Origin: Exiguobacterium sp. AM39-5BH
GTDB lineage: Bacteria > Bacillota > Bacilli > Exiguobacteriales > Exiguobacteriaceae
Direction of reading: 5' to 3'
Length of the DNA stretch: 64,000 nt
Assembly: GCF_003467445.1 (NCBI RefSeq)
Contig: NZ_QSGS01000008.1
Span: 1-64,000, forward strand
The translations under genes and the position numbers were made by a program. The notes beneath the pieces were generated by a model. That model searched no databases. It worked only from the letters and a program-made list of their open reading frames with translations, and was not told the DNA's origin. The number at the start of each line of letters is the position of its first letter. The first letter of the stretch is position 1. Positions 9,453 to 19,083 of the stretch are shown piece by piece.

Positions 9453-9481
9453 TTGACATTCGTCTGAATATTTATAATAAT
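9453..9481 (+). promoter_or_regulatory. Sigma-A promoter of the asnA T-box transcript
   Basis: TTGACA at 9453-9458 is a perfect -35 box. An AATAAT -10 box lies at 9476-9481 with a 17-base spacer. An overlapping TATAAT is only 14 bases away and so less likely. Confidence 0.7.
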
Positions 9482-9489
9482 TGGGACAA

Positions 9490-9764
9490 TTCAATTGTGA
9501 ACGACATTGATAGGACGAGTACACAGAAGACGTAAGCAAAGCGAGCCGGGGAAGGTGAGAGCCCGGACTGAAATCTCTGTCGAAGAACCTCCTGGAGTCG
9601 CTACCCGAACGCTTTGCAAGTAGACGTAGCCGGACTGTTCCCCGTTATCGGAACTACGAGATGTTCGTCTCGAAAAAGTGAGTAGATTCGTCTACTAATT
9701 TGGGTGGCACCGCGGAGCTTGAAGCCTTCCGTCCCATAGTCCATGGGATTGGAGGGCTTTTTTC
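9490..9764 (+). ncRNA. T-box leader, asparagine specifier, upstream of asnA
   Basis: The conserved T-box sequence TGGGTGGCACCGCGG is at 9701-9715, followed by a strong terminator (9722-9762) with which it forms the alternative antiterminator. Stem I features are visible: an AGTA motif at 9518-9521, an AG bulge and the GAAGGTGAGA distal-loop sequence near 9551. Stem I helices can be drawn so that AAC at 9586-9588 is the specifier; a second AAC at 9608-9610 is an alternative. Both read asparagine, in agreement with the downstream asparagine synthetase. Uncharged tRNA-Asn should therefore allow read-through. Confidence 0.93.
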
Positions 9765-9805
9765 TATTGCTCCATCCCGAAATCCCACAATTGGAGGAAG
9801 AAAAC

Positions 9806-10789
9806 ATGACAACGACAGCAATGAGCAAGATGAAGGAAAAACAACAGGCGATCACAGTAGTGAAGGCGACATTCGAAGACAAGTTCAGCACGGCGCTCGG
9901 ACTCACACAAGTTCAGGCCCCGCTGTTCGTCACATCGGCGAGCGGTGTCAACGACCACTTGAACGGTGTCGAACGCATCATCCAGTTCGATACGCAGTAT
10001 CCAGGGCATGAACTTGAAATCGTTCAGTCGCTCGCAAAGTGGAAACGCGAAGCGCTCGGCCGCTACGGGTTTGAGGTCGGTGAAGGCTTGTACACACAGA
10101 TGCGCGCCATCCGTCGGGATGAAGAACTCGACGCGACACACTCACTCCACGTCGATCAATGGGACTGGGAACGCGTCATCGCCCGGGAACACCGGACGAC
10201 GGAGTATTTGAAAGCGACGGTTGAATCGATTTATGCGGCGCTCCGCGAGACGGAACAGGCGGTCGAATCGATGTACGGGATCGAGGCAATCTTGCCAGAG
10301 TCGATTCACTTCTTGACGAGCCAAGAGTTAGAAGACCTTTATCCGGACCTCACGCCAAAAGAACGGGAGCACGCGATTTGTAAAGCGTACGGCGCAGTCT
10401 TCCTATCGCAAATCGGCGGTGCACTCGCTTCGGGCGACAAGCACGACGGCCGCGCGGCAGACTATGACGACTGGTCGCTCAACGGCGATATCCTCGTCTG
10501 GCACCCGGAGCTCGAATCGGCGTTCGAACTGTCGTCGATGGGAATCCGTGTCGACGAAACGGCGCTTGCCGAGCAATTGGTGACAGCCGGAGCTGAAGAC
10601 AAACGTAAGTACCCGTTCCATCAAGCGGTCCTTGAAGGACGTCTCCCGCTTACAATCGGGGGCGGAATCGGACAATCCCGTGTCGCCATGTATTTACTAC
10701 GTGCCCGCCATATCGGTGAAGTCCAATCGTCGGTCTGGCCGAGTGAGATGATCACAGCCTGTGAAGAAGCTGGAATCAGCCTGTTGTAA
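9806..10789 (+). CDS. asnA: Aspartate--ammonia ligase (asparagine synthetase A)
   Basis: The start at 9806 follows GGAGG at 9793-9797; a longer frame would run back into the T-box terminator. The 327-residue protein has the length of E. coli AsnA (330) and its signatures, including [27 protein letters not shown] and the C-terminal GGGIGQSR. It makes asparagine from aspartate, ammonia and ATP and has a class II aminoacyl-tRNA synthetase-like fold. It is a single-gene unit with its own promoter, T-box and terminator, placed between the permease and binding-protein genes of one sugar importer. Confidence 0.97.
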   Translation: MTTTAMSKMKEKQQAITVVKATFEDKFSTALGLTQVQAPLFVTSASGVNDHLNGVERIIQFDTQYPGHELEIVQSLAKWKREALGRYGFEVGEGLYTQMRAIRRDEELDATHSLHVDQWDWERVIAREHRTTEYLKATVESIYAALRETEQAVESMYGIEAILPESIHFLTSQELEDLYPDLTPKEREHAICKAYGAVFLSQIGGALASGDKHDGRAADYDDWSLNGDILVWHPELESAFELSSMGIRVDETALAEQLVTAGAEDKRKYPFHQAVLEGRLPLTIGGGIGQSRVAMYLLRARHIGEVQSSVWPSEMITACEEAGISLL

Positions 10790-10809
10790 TTATAATAGAA
10801 GAAACCAAC

Positions 10810-10844
10810 ACCAGGACTTTCTTGTTCAATAAGAAAGTCCTGGT
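10810..10844 (+). terminator. Rho-independent terminator after asnA
   Basis: ACCAGGACTTTCTT pairs with AAGAAAGTCCTGGT over a seven-base loop, followed by TTTT. It is a strong stem. Confidence 0.9.
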
Positions 10845-10849
10845 TTTCT

Positions 10850-10879
10850 GTGCAACATTTTCCACCCTACACGTCAATT
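10850..10879 (+). promoter_or_regulatory. 30-bp element shared with 7501-7530 (copy 2)
   Basis: It contains GTGCAA, TTCCACCCT and CGTCAA at the same spacing as copy 1. It lies directly upstream of a candidate -35 box (TTGACA at 10880-10885), a typical place for an activator of the AraC type. Confidence 0.6.
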
Positions 10880-10893
10880 TTGACACCTACATA

Positions 10894-10909
10894 ATGGAAG
10901 CGTTTTCAT
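10894..10909 (+). promoter_or_regulatory. cre site (CcpA operator), full consensus match
   Basis: ATGGAAGCGTTTTCAT matches the catabolite-responsive element consensus WTGNAARCGNWWWCAW at all 16 positions. It lies downstream of the candidate -35 box, over the expected -10 region, so CcpA binding would repress the binding-protein gene when preferred sugars are present. Confidence 0.88.
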
Positions 10910-10970
10910 CTAAAGTTAGGGTGTACCGAATGTTGAAGGAATGTCGACTCTATACTTAGGAGGAAGCGGA

Positions 10971-12266
10971 ATGAAACGTAAATGGAGATTATCAACCGCC
11001 GTCATGACGGCCGGGATGGTATTGACGCTTGCGGCCTGTGGCGGCGGGTCGCTTACGGAGGATGAAGGATCGACCGATGCGAACGCAGATAACGGTAACA
11101 AGCAAGATGTCACGTTAAACGTCTTCCAGTTCAAAGCGGAAATCGCCAAAGACCTCGAAGCGATGGCGAAACAATACGAGGAAGAAACGGGCGTCAAAGT
11201 GACTGTGCAGACGGTCGGTGGCGGAGCCGATTACGGGGCTGCGCTCAAATCGCAATTCGCATCAGGCAATGAGCCGGACATCTTCAATAACGGCGGGTTC
11301 ACCGAAGCCCAGACATGGAAAGACAAATTGGAAGATTTGTCGGACGAGAAATGGGTCGGGGATTTGACGGAAGTGGCCAAGGAACCGATGACGATGGAAG
11401 GAAAACTGTATGGGATGCCGATGAACTTGGAAGGATACGGCTTCATCTATAACAAGGAACTGTTCGAGAAAGCTGGTATCAGTGAGTTGCCGAAGACGTT
11501 GTCTGAATTGACGGACGCAGCAGAAAAGTTGGATAAAGCAGGTATCACACCGTTCTCGGTCGGTTATGCCGAATTCTGGATTCTCGGGATCCACTTGTTT
11601 AACATTCCAATGGCACAGCAAGACGACCCGGACGCGTTCATTCAGGCATTGAACGAGAACAAAGGGAAATTTGAGGACAATGAGCAGTTCCAACAATTCT
11701 TGAAACTATTCGACCTTACCATCAAATACGGTAATAAAAATCCGCTCACGACAGACTATAACACGCAAGTCACACAGTTCGCTCAAGGTAAGACGGCGAT
11801 GCTCCAACAAGGGAACTGGGCGCAACAGATGATTCTCGACGTGAATCCGGACATTGAGATGGGCTTCGTCCCAATCCCGATCAACGATGACAAAGAGAAG
11901 ATGGATCGTCTCCCGGTTGGCGTTCCGAACAACTGGGTCGTTAATAAAAACTCGAAGTATAAAGAAGAAGCGAAAGACTTCCTCGAATGGATGGCGACGT
12001 CCGACACAGGTAAAGATTACATGGTCAACAAATTCAAATTCATTCCGGCATTCAAGTCGATTGAAGCGAACGACCTCGGACCGCTTGCGGACGACATCTT
12101 GGCCTACTCGAACGAGGGCAAGACGATTTCGTGGAACTGGTTCAAGTATCCGGACGGCGCAGTCAACGAGTACGGCGCGTTGATGCAAGCGTACGTCGGC
12201 GGTCAAAAGACCGGGGACGAGATGCTCCAGGACTTCACGAAAGTATGGGCCGATAAAGCGAAATAA
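10971..12266 (+). CDS. Sugar ABC transporter substrate-binding lipoprotein
   Basis: The ATG at 10971 has TAGGAGG eight bases upstream. The 431-residue product begins with a lipoprotein signal ending in LAAC, so Cys23 is the lipidated residue, followed by a flexible Gly/Asp-rich linker. The rest matches extracellular binding proteins of CUT1 importers (SBP family 1), for example NEPDIFNNGG and the FAQGKTAMLQQGNWA segment. It should capture a sugar outside the membrane and pass it to the MsmF/MsmG-like permeases encoded at 7586-9393. It is controlled separately from them through a perfect cre site and a shared 30-bp element. Confidence 0.93.
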   Translation: MKRKWRLSTAVMTAGMVLTLAACGGGSLTEDEGSTDANADNGNKQDVTLNVFQFKAEIAKDLEAMAKQYEEETGVKVTVQTVGGGADYGAALKSQFASGNEPDIFNNGGFTEAQTWKDKLEDLSDEKWVGDLTEVAKEPMTMEGKLYGMPMNLEGYGFIYNKELFEKAGISELPKTLSELTDAAEKLDKAGITPFSVGYAEFWILGIHLFNIPMAQQDDPDAFIQALNENKGKFEDNEQFQQFLKLFDLTIKYGNKNPLTTDYNTQVTQFAQGKTAMLQQGNWAQQMILDVNPDIEMGFVPIPINDDKEKMDRLPVGVPNNWVVNKNSKYKEEAKDFLEWMATSDTGKDYMVNKFKFIPAFKSIEANDLGPLADDILAYSNEGKTISWNWFKYPDGAVNEYGALMQAYVGGQKTGDEMLQDFTKVWADKAK

Positions 12267-12271
12267 CAGCA

Positions 12272-12312
12272 ACACAAGCGGCGAAACGACCCCTTCGCCG
12301 CTTGTGTTTTTT
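12272..12312 (+). terminator. Rho-independent terminator after the binding-protein gene
   Basis: AACACAAGCGGCGAA pairs with TTCGCCGCTTGTGTT, followed by TTTT. A smaller interrupted inverted repeat, GGTGC to GCACC, lies at 12401-12423 just before the next gene and could be an operator. Confidence 0.9.
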
Positions 12313-12449
12313 GATTGCGAGCTATAAAAATCTTTGATTGAGTAGAAGTTGAGACTTGTCAAACGGTCGCCGCTCGCACAAAATAATAGACAGTTGACGT
12401 GGTGCTCGGAACTTTCCGGCACCGCTATTTTATTGGGGAGATGACAGAT

Positions 12450-13909
12450 ATGAGAAAGAAAGTCACGGTCGCACTATTGTTGGCGACTTTTTTAGCGGCG
12501 ATTGAAGGAACGGTCGTTTCGGTCGCGACCCCGGTCATCGCCAGTGAGTTGAACGGGGCAGCCTCGTCAGTTGGGTATTTGCCGCCTTCCTGCTGTTCAC
12601 GGCAGTATCGACACCGATTTACGGGAAAGTGGCCGATTTATTCGGTCGCAAGCGGGTCCTCCTGTTTGGAATCGGTTTGTTCACACTTGCCTCGCTCTTA
12701 TGCGGTCTTGCCACATCGATGGAACAATTGATTATCTTCCGAGCGCTTCAAGGGCTTGGTGCTGGGGCAGTATTGCCGATTTCGATGACCATCATCGGCG
12801 ATTTGTATAAGTATGAAGAACGTGGCAAGATTCAAGGTATTTTAAGCGCGGTTTGGGGTGTCTCGGGCGTGCTCGGGCCGGTCATCGGCGGGTTCTTGGT
12901 CGAGACATTGTCTTGGCGCTACGTCTTCCTCTTGAACGTCCCGTTCGCACTGTTATCGTTCATCATGATTATTGTCTTCTATAAAGAGACGGTCACCGAG
13001 ACGACGGAGCGGATCGACGTCAAAGGGGCGCTATTGTTCGCATTCGGGACGACGGCGTTCTTGTATGGACTGATCACATTCAGCGAAACGAACGTCTGGA
13101 CGCCATCGATTATCGTCAGTGCCGTGTTCAGCGTTGTGTTGCTCACCAGTTTCTTTTTGTCAGAACGGCGTGCGAAAACACCGTTACTACCGCTCGATTT
13201 ATTGAAACAACCGATTATCGCATCCATCAATGGCGCTGTCTTCTTCGCGGCATGGGTGCTCGTCTCGATGTCGGCCTATATTCCAATCTGGGCCCAGGCC
13301 GTACTTGGTAAATCGGCGACGGAAGCCGGATTCATGCTCCTGCCCCTTTCGGTCGCTTGGACGTTCACATCGATTATCGGAGGGCGGACACTTGGAATCG
13401 CATCCCCTCGGCGGCGGGCCGTCACGGGGATGAGTCTGCTTTTAATTGGGACTATCATTTTGACGTTCATGAACCAAACAAGTGCGGACGTATGGATCTA
13501 TCTCGCTGTCGCCATCATCGGGTTCGGTTTTGGTTTATCGCAACCTATGTTCATCGTCGTCTTGCAGACGGTCGTATCTTATCGCCAACGCGGGACTGCG
13601 ACGGCAGCAAACTCGTTTTTAAGTACCGTCGGTCAGACGCTTGGCGTAGCCGTGTTCGGAGCAGTTTTCAACTTTATCGTCCTTAGCGGATTCCGTGACG
13701 AGACGGGCTTGAGCGATGTATCACTTGAGTCATTCTTCAATCGAAGCGTCACTGAAACGTTAAACGCAACGGTACGAATCCAAGGCGAGCAACTCATCGC
13801 CACGGGATTGAACACCGTCTTCATTGGTGCGGCACTCGCTGCGTTCATCGCACTGTTGATTGCGCTTCGCTTACCAGTTAGCCCACCCGAACCTTCACGT
13901 GACAACTAA
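12450..13909 (+). pseudogene. MFS drug exporter, DHA2 (EmrB/QacA) type, frameshifted
   Basis: The start at 12450 follows GGGGAG by nine bases. The frame opens normally with a first membrane helix containing AAIEGTVVSVATPVIA, then shifts at about 12570: the expected WVFAAFLLFTAVSTPIYGK continues one frame over at 12572, and the second frame runs to 13909 with all remaining helices. Restoring one base, for instance a third T in TTGGG, gives an intact protein of about 486 residues. The family exports drugs by proton exchange. As given, translation stops at about 12731. The rest of the frame shows no decay, so a sequencing error is more likely than a true pseudogene. Confidence 0.85.
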
Positions 13910-13941
13910 AGACACGGTATGATGGTGAAAAGGAGGCGATC

Positions 13942-15051
13942 ATGTTGAGACGATGGATGTTCATCTTGTCGCTCGTACTTGTTGCCGGTTGTGCCTCGGA
14001 ATCGACCGAGGCGCCCGAACCTGAACAGGCACCAGTCGAAGAGTCGACCGAAGAAGTACCGTCTGACCCGGCACCTGATCCGGAACCCGCTGAGCCGGAA
14101 GGCGACGTGTCGATCGGCGCAACCGAATCGATTGTCGAGCAGTTAGCGGCCCCGTGGTCAATCGCACAAACCGATGATGGATGGCTCATCTCAGAACGCG
14201 GCGGCACGATTGCGGTCATCGACGCGGACGGGAATCTAGACCGGCAACCGGTCATCTTGGAAGAAGATGTGCTTGAAATCGGGGAAGGTGGTCTCCTCGG
14301 ACTCGCATTGACCGGAGATTTTGCGACGTCACGCCAACTGTACGCCTATCATACGTACGGGACGCCTGGGAACGTCCAGAACCGGGTCGTCGAGTTGACA
14401 TGGGACGGTGAGCGGTTCGAAGAGACGGCGGTCGTGCTCGATGAGATTCCGGGGGCCCAGTTCCATAATGGTGGCCGGTTGTTGATTGACGGCGACATGC
14501 TTTGGGTCACGACCGGAGATGCGCTTGTGCCGGAACTGGCTCAAGACGATTCATCGATTGCCGGGAAAATACTTCGCGTCCCATTGTCGGGTGATGGAGA
14601 ACCGGTCGATTGGATTTATTCGTCCGGACACCGCAATCCTCAAGGCTTGACGAAGATTGAAGATACGCTTTACGCGAGTGAGCACGGAGCTTCGGGGCAT
14701 GATGAAGTGAATATCCTCGAAGAGGGCAACAACTATGGCTGGCCGCTCATCGAGGCGAACCAAGAACAAGACGGCCTCGAGACACCATGGTTCGAAGTCG
14801 GGGAGACGTCATGGGCACCATCGGGAATCGTTGCTGACGACCGTTACGTCTATATGGCAACGCTTCGTGGGAATCGTCTCGTCGCCATCGACCGGGAATC
14901 ACGTGAGGTCATCCCGCTCGTCGAGGATAAAGGGCGCATCCGTGATCTTTTGCTCGAAGACGGGGAACTCTATTTCATCACGAACAATACAGATGGACGC
15001 GGGAATCCAAGCGACGAGGACGATCAACTGTATCACTTGACCATTGAATAG
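13942..15051 (+). CDS. PQQ-dependent sugar dehydrogenase-like lipoprotein (glucose/sorbosone dehydrogenase)
   Basis: The 369-residue protein has a lipoprotein signal with VAGC (Cys17), then an acidic Glu/Pro-rich linker to about residue 55, then a six-bladed propeller of the GSDH family. Diagnostic segments are LLGLAL, HNGGRLLI, the SSGHRNPQGL segment and LYASEHGASGHDEVN with NYGWP. Related enzymes oxidise aldoses with PQQ outside the membrane; many Firmicutes members have no proven cofactor because the hosts lack PQQ synthesis. It lies 32 bases after the MFS gene with AAAGGAGG upstream and could be co-transcribed with it. Confidence 0.9.
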   Translation: MLRRWMFILSLVLVAGCASESTEAPEPEQAPVEESTEEVPSDPAPDPEPAEPEGDVSIGATESIVEQLAAPWSIAQTDDGWLISERGGTIAVIDADGNLDRQPVILEEDVLEIGEGGLLGLALTGDFATSRQLYAYHTYGTPGNVQNRVVELTWDGERFEETAVVLDEIPGAQFHNGGRLLIDGDMLWVTTGDALVPELAQDDSSIAGKILRVPLSGDGEPVDWIYSSGHRNPQGLTKIEDTLYASEHGASGHDEVNILEEGNNYGWPLIEANQEQDGLETPWFEVGETSWAPSGIVADDRYVYMATLRGNRLVAIDRESREVIPLVEDKGRIRDLLLEDGELYFITNNTDGRGNPSDEDDQLYHLTIE

Positions 15052-15081
15052 AAACTGACATTCGTGTCGGTTTCTTTTTTT
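15051..15081 (+). terminator. Rho-independent terminator
   Basis: GAAACTGACA pairs with TGTCGGTTTC over a TTCG loop, followed by seven Ts. It closes the dehydrogenase transcript. Confidence 0.88.
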
Positions 15082-15219
15082 ATTACTTATTGACCAAACG
15101 TCCTAATTCATCCTAGTGAGTTTGTGACAATGAGCCTATAATCAGTTAAGAAAACTTTCATCTTATAATGATTTATGTCGAAGACGGAGTTAACATTCTA
15201 TTCGTAACGGAGGAAGACG

Positions 15220-16524
15220 ATGAAGCTAGTAACTATGGGTCGCCGTAAAATGAAAAACAAAAGGTGGTTAGATGCGTCTGAAGAGTGGGCGGTCGTCATC
15301 GATGTGGTCAAACCTTCCATTCAAATGAAAATGGAGATGATTCATCTGACGGAACACGATTTAAAAATAGTGAAAACGATTCAACCATTAGTCGAACAAC
15401 ACATAGACCGGTTGGTTGAAGAGTTTTATGACACAATTCTCAAAGTCAGTGAATTGAGAGAAATGATTGAGCAGCACAGTACGGTGGACCGGCTTAGAAA
15501 AACACTCAAATTGCATCTTGTCGAACTATTCAATGGGGATGTAGATGAACGGTTTTTAGAGAAACGATTCCGCGTCGCGAAAACACACTATCGAATCGGT
15601 CTTGAACCCGCTTGGTACATGGGAGCATTTCAAAATGTTCAAAACACTTTGTTATCCATCATTTTTGATGAAGTGAATCATCGGGATGAGTTACAGGCAA
15701 TTATAGCTGTAACGAATAAAATATTGAGCTTTGAACAACAGATTGTATTAGAAGCTTACGAAACGGAGAATTTACAAAAACTGAATGCACAATTCGAGAG
15801 CGGCAAAGCAAATTTGAAACATATTATGACGGAAGTGAGTGAAGGCTTGTTAGCGCTTGCTGAAGAAACACAATCTTCTGTCGAGACACTCAGCTCAAAT
15901 ATAAAAGAAGTCAATCAAACTACTGTGAACAGTAAAGATCAAGCGACAGTGGCGAAATCCTATGCCAATGAAGGTCAAGAAAAGCTAAATGAACTTCTTC
16001 AAAAGATTCATTCAATCGAGACGTTAACGAAAAAAATGACAGGCAGTATTCAACAGCTCGGCGAGTCTTCAAACAAGATTGCAGCTGTCACGGATATTGT
16101 TCGCGAGATAGCAGAACAAACGAACTTGCTTTCGTTAAACTCAGCGATAGAAGCAGCGCGAGCGGGAGAACACGGGAGAGGTTTTGCCGTCGTTTCTCAA
16201 GAAGTGCGTAAGTTGGCAGATCAAACTAAACATTCGGTCATAAAAATACAAGATCTAATTTCTACTACAAACTTATACAAGGAAGAAGTGGTAAAGTCGC
16301 TGCAGCAAGTTCAATATGCGGTTAAAGAAGGATCAGCCGCTTCGGAGCAGACGAACCTATCATTTTTAAAAGTCGTCCAGTCGATTGAACAGAGCGGAGT
16401 GACTGTCTCAAGTGTCCAACAACAGATTGAGGAAGTCGTCAAAGTCGTCAACGAAATTGAACGCGCCACGACAGAAGTAGCTTCTTCTGCAGAAGAGTTG
16501 AATGTAGCCACTACTAGGGCATGA
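15220..16524 (+). CDS. hemAT: Heme-based aerotactic transducer HemAT
   Basis: The 434-residue protein has an N-terminal globin-coupled sensor domain (about 1-190) and a C-terminal methyl-accepting chemotaxis signalling domain (about 200-434), with no membrane helix between them. The candidate heme-ligating histidine in AKTHYRIGL is residue 123, the same number as in Bacillus subtilis HemAT. The hairpin tip of the signalling domain is conserved ([20 protein letters not shown]). It senses oxygen and signals to CheA in the cytoplasm. The start follows GGAGGAA. It stands alone between terminator-bounded units; no other chemotaxis genes are in the window. Confidence 0.94.
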   Translation: MKLVTMGRRKMKNKRWLDASEEWAVVIDVVKPSIQMKMEMIHLTEHDLKIVKTIQPLVEQHIDRLVEEFYDTILKVSELREMIEQHSTVDRLRKTLKLHLVELFNGDVDERFLEKRFRVAKTHYRIGLEPAWYMGAFQNVQNTLLSIIFDEVNHRDELQAIIAVTNKILSFEQQIVLEAYETENLQKLNAQFESGKANLKHIMTEVSEGLLALAEETQSSVETLSSNIKEVNQTTVNSKDQATVAKSYANEGQEKLNELLQKIHSIETLTKKMTGSIQQLGESSNKIAAVTDIVREIAEQTNLLSLNSAIEAARAGEHGRGFAVVSQEVRKLADQTKHSVIKIQDLISTTNLYKEEVVKSLQQVQYAVKEGSAASEQTNLSFLKVVQSIEQSGVTVSSVQQQIEEVVKVVNEIERATTEVASSAEELNVATTRA

Positions 16525-16562
16525 TCATGCAGGTGTTTTTCCCCGATTCAATCGCACTCTTA

Positions 16563-16578
16563 TTGCAAACGCTTGCAT
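16563..16578 (+). promoter_or_regulatory. cre-like CcpA site at the two-component operon promoter
   Basis: TTGCAAACGCTTGCAT matches WTGNAARCGNWWWCAW at 15 of 16 positions and is nearly palindromic. A TATAAT lies at 16588-16593. The cre covers the likely -35 region, so CcpA should repress the sensor-regulator pair. Confidence 0.75.
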
Positions 16579-16616
16579 TCATCATGATATAATGTCATCG
16601 AGGAGGCGATGCGCGG

Positions 16617-18364
16617 ATGAGCATTCGGACGAAGCTGACGGGAATGATCGCATTGACGATTATCGTTCCCGTCATTTTGGCGACGGTCATTTCCTTTTGG
16701 TACGTCAAAGACCGGGAGCGGGAACGAGGGCTTCAGCTCAACGAATGGTCGCTTGAGCGCGGCACGTTGCAGATGGAGCGGTACGTCTCAGACTTGAGCC
16801 GTTTGCCGACCAGTCTATATGCGAACCGGGATGTGCTCGATATTCTCGAGTACGGGCCGGGTCTGTCACTCGAACAGACCGAACTCGAGGTACGACGGGC
16901 GTTGCTTGGGATGTACTTATCCCGTGAGGATGTGGCTCAAATCCAATTACTCATGCTTGAAGATATGGATTCGTTCGCCGCCTATAAGATGAAAGTATCC
17001 CCGCGCTCGAAACGGCAACCGAGTGAGATTCAGCAACAGCTATTGAAGTATGAGGAGAGCCGCGTTTTGCTCGAGGCTTCGCATCCGCTCGTGCCGTATC
17101 ATGATTTTGGTCCGCTCGTCTCAGAAGAAAAAGTCGTCACGCTCCATTTCCGACTCGATAAAATCGAGACGAATCAGCCACTCGCGATCTTGTCGATTGA
17201 TATCCCGGAGGACGTCTTCATCGGCCAGCTCGCCTCGCTACAGAACAACCCGAGCGAGAGCCTCTGGTTCGTCGGGGGCGGCAATCAAGTGTTCGCGCAG
17301 CTCGGTGACAGTGAAATCCCGCAAAATGGTTCGACGAACTCACTGTCGAGCGACGGGAAGCACCATCGTATCGTTGAATCGTTCGAGTTTGAGAACCAGA
17401 CGTTTTACGTCGGGAAATCGATACCAGATCGATTGTTGACCGAGCCGGCGTCGCGAACATCGTTCATTATCTTTATCGTCGGGATGGTATCGCTCGTATT
17501 GGCATTGATTGGGGCGACGTATGCTTCGATGCGTTTGACGACTCCCATCAAAACGCTCACCTCGAACATTTGGCGAATCGAGCAAGGAGATATGACGGTC
17601 TCGTTCGATTCCCTCGGAATGATGAGTTCGGCGTGCTCGGACGGCAGTTCAAGCGGATGATTGAACGGATTGATGATTTGATTCAACGTGAATACCGGTT
17701 GGCGCTCGAGAATCGGACGAATGAGTTGAGGGCGCTCCAAGCTCAGACGAACCCACACTTCCTGTTCAACGCGTTACAGTCGATTGGGACGCTCGCATTG
17801 AAAGGCGACGGCAAGACAGTGTACCGTCTCATCACACAGCTCTCCTCGATGATGCGTTACACGATGCATCCGGATGAATCGTTTGTAACGCTCAAACGGG
17901 AAGTCGATCACCTCACGTCTTACATTCGGTTGCAACAAGTCCGGTTCCCGGATCAATTCGTGGTCGAGGTCGACGTGCCGGAGTCACTTCTCGATTTGAT
18001 TGTGCCGAAGATGATATTGCAGCCACTCGCCGAGAATTTTTTCAAGCATGGGTTTGAGCGCGACGGTGCGACAGCGGCCAACCGTTTTTCGGTGCGAATT
18101 CATCAAGCGGGTCCTCATCTTGTGATTCATTGTGAGAATAGCGGACGCGACATCTCGGATGAAGAGTTGACGTTATTGAAAGAACGAATCGAAGTATCGA
18201 CCCAGCCATTGAATGGTGCAGAAGGTACCGGTTTAAAGAACATTCGGGATCGACTCATGTTAAACTATAATCGGGAGGCTCAGTTTATGTTGGCTACACC
18301 AGAGACAGGCGGATTTCGTATCGTCATGCGTTTCCCAGCCGTTAAGGAGACGGATGCGTCATGA
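16617..18364 (+). pseudogene. Sensor histidine kinase, YesM/LytS type, frameshifted in the HAMP domain
   Basis: An N-terminal membrane helix, an extracellular sensor domain of about 250 residues and a second helix near residue 290 lead into a HAMP domain. The frame then shifts at about 17612, where SFDS should continue to NDEFGVLGRQF. One extra C in the CCC run restores a kinase of about 582 residues. The second frame carries the His_kinase block with NPHFLFNALQS (phospho-acceptor His) and an HATPase domain with GTGLKNIRDRL. Such kinases sense carbohydrates and phosphorylate AraC-type regulators like the next gene, which it overlaps by four bases. The clean second frame argues for a sequence error. 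Confidence 0.88.
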
Positions 18365-19068
18365 CGAAAGTATTGATTGTTGATGATGAGTCACCGGTAC
18401 GGGAAGCGGTGAAACTGCTCGGGGAGTGGGAACGGCTCGGCGTCACGAAAGTGATGGAGGCGCAAGACGGGGAAGAGGCGAAACGGATCATCGCTAAAGA
18501 ACGGCCGGCGTTGATTTTATCGGACCTGCAAATGCCTCGATGTAACGGCATCGAGTTAATGGAATGGGTCCATATGGAGGCGGAGACGGTCAAACTGATC
18601 GTCTTGACGGGCTATGACGAATATTCGTACATGCGACGCGCGATTCAGCTCGGTAGTTTCGATTACTTGCTGAAACCGATCGATCCGGACGTCTTGAACG
18701 AGACGCTCGCACGCGCCCTCGCTGACGTCACGCCTGACGAAGAAGATCCGATTCTACAGATTGGCATTTTCATCGAGCGCCATTATGCGGAAGAACTCAG
18801 CTTACAAGGGATGAGCGAGCGCTTTTACTTGAGCCGCGAATACATATCGCGTCGCTTCAAACAGCAGTACGGCGTCAATTTGTCCGAATACTTGCTATCG
18901 ATCCGGATGCTCGAGGCGAAACGTCTCCTTGAGACGAGTAGACAACGTATTTATGAAGTCGCCCAAGCGGTTGGCTTTTCGGATGATAAATATTTCCGGA
19001 AAGTCTTCAAAAAACAGGTTGGCATCACTCCAAATGAATATCGGGAGCAATGTCACCGACTATCTTGA
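18361..19068 (+). CDS. Response regulator with AraC-type DNA-binding domain, YesN-like
   Basis: The 235-residue protein has an N-terminal receiver domain with phospho-acceptor Asp55 (LILSDLQMP) and the conserved Lys in LLKPID, joined to a C-terminal AraC helix-turn-helix domain (about 135-235; VAQAVGFSDDKYFRKVFKKQ). It is smaller than many YesN proteins, which carry an extra central domain. It overlaps the kinase gene and is followed after 15 bases by deoD. Family knowledge suggests it activates a carbohydrate transporter; the nearby importer with repeated upstream elements is the obvious candidate target. Confidence 0.94.
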   Translation: MTKVLIVDDESPVREAVKLLGEWERLGVTKVMEAQDGEEAKRIIAKERPALILSDLQMPRCNGIELMEWVHMEAETVKLIVLTGYDEYSYMRRAIQLGSFDYLLKPIDPDVLNETLARALADVTPDEEDPILQIGIFIERHYAEELSLQGMSERFYLSREYISRRFKQQYGVNLSEYLLSIRMLEAKRLLETSRQRIYEVAQAVGFSDDKYFRKVFKKQVGITPNEYREQCHRLS

Positions 19069-19083
19069 AGGAGGAAATTAATC

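Noticed and set aside
9608..9610. Second AAC as T-box specifier
   Set aside because: It lies next to a GCAAAGCG/CGCTTTGC pairing, but the AGTA motif fits better with AAC at 9586; both predict asparagine anyway.
11706..12422. Long antisense reading frame (238 codons) across the binding-protein gene
   Set aside because: It is a shadow of a strong lipoprotein gene, with no ribosome site and an unnatural composition; the same holds for long antisense frames at 30270-30917 and 35666-36253.
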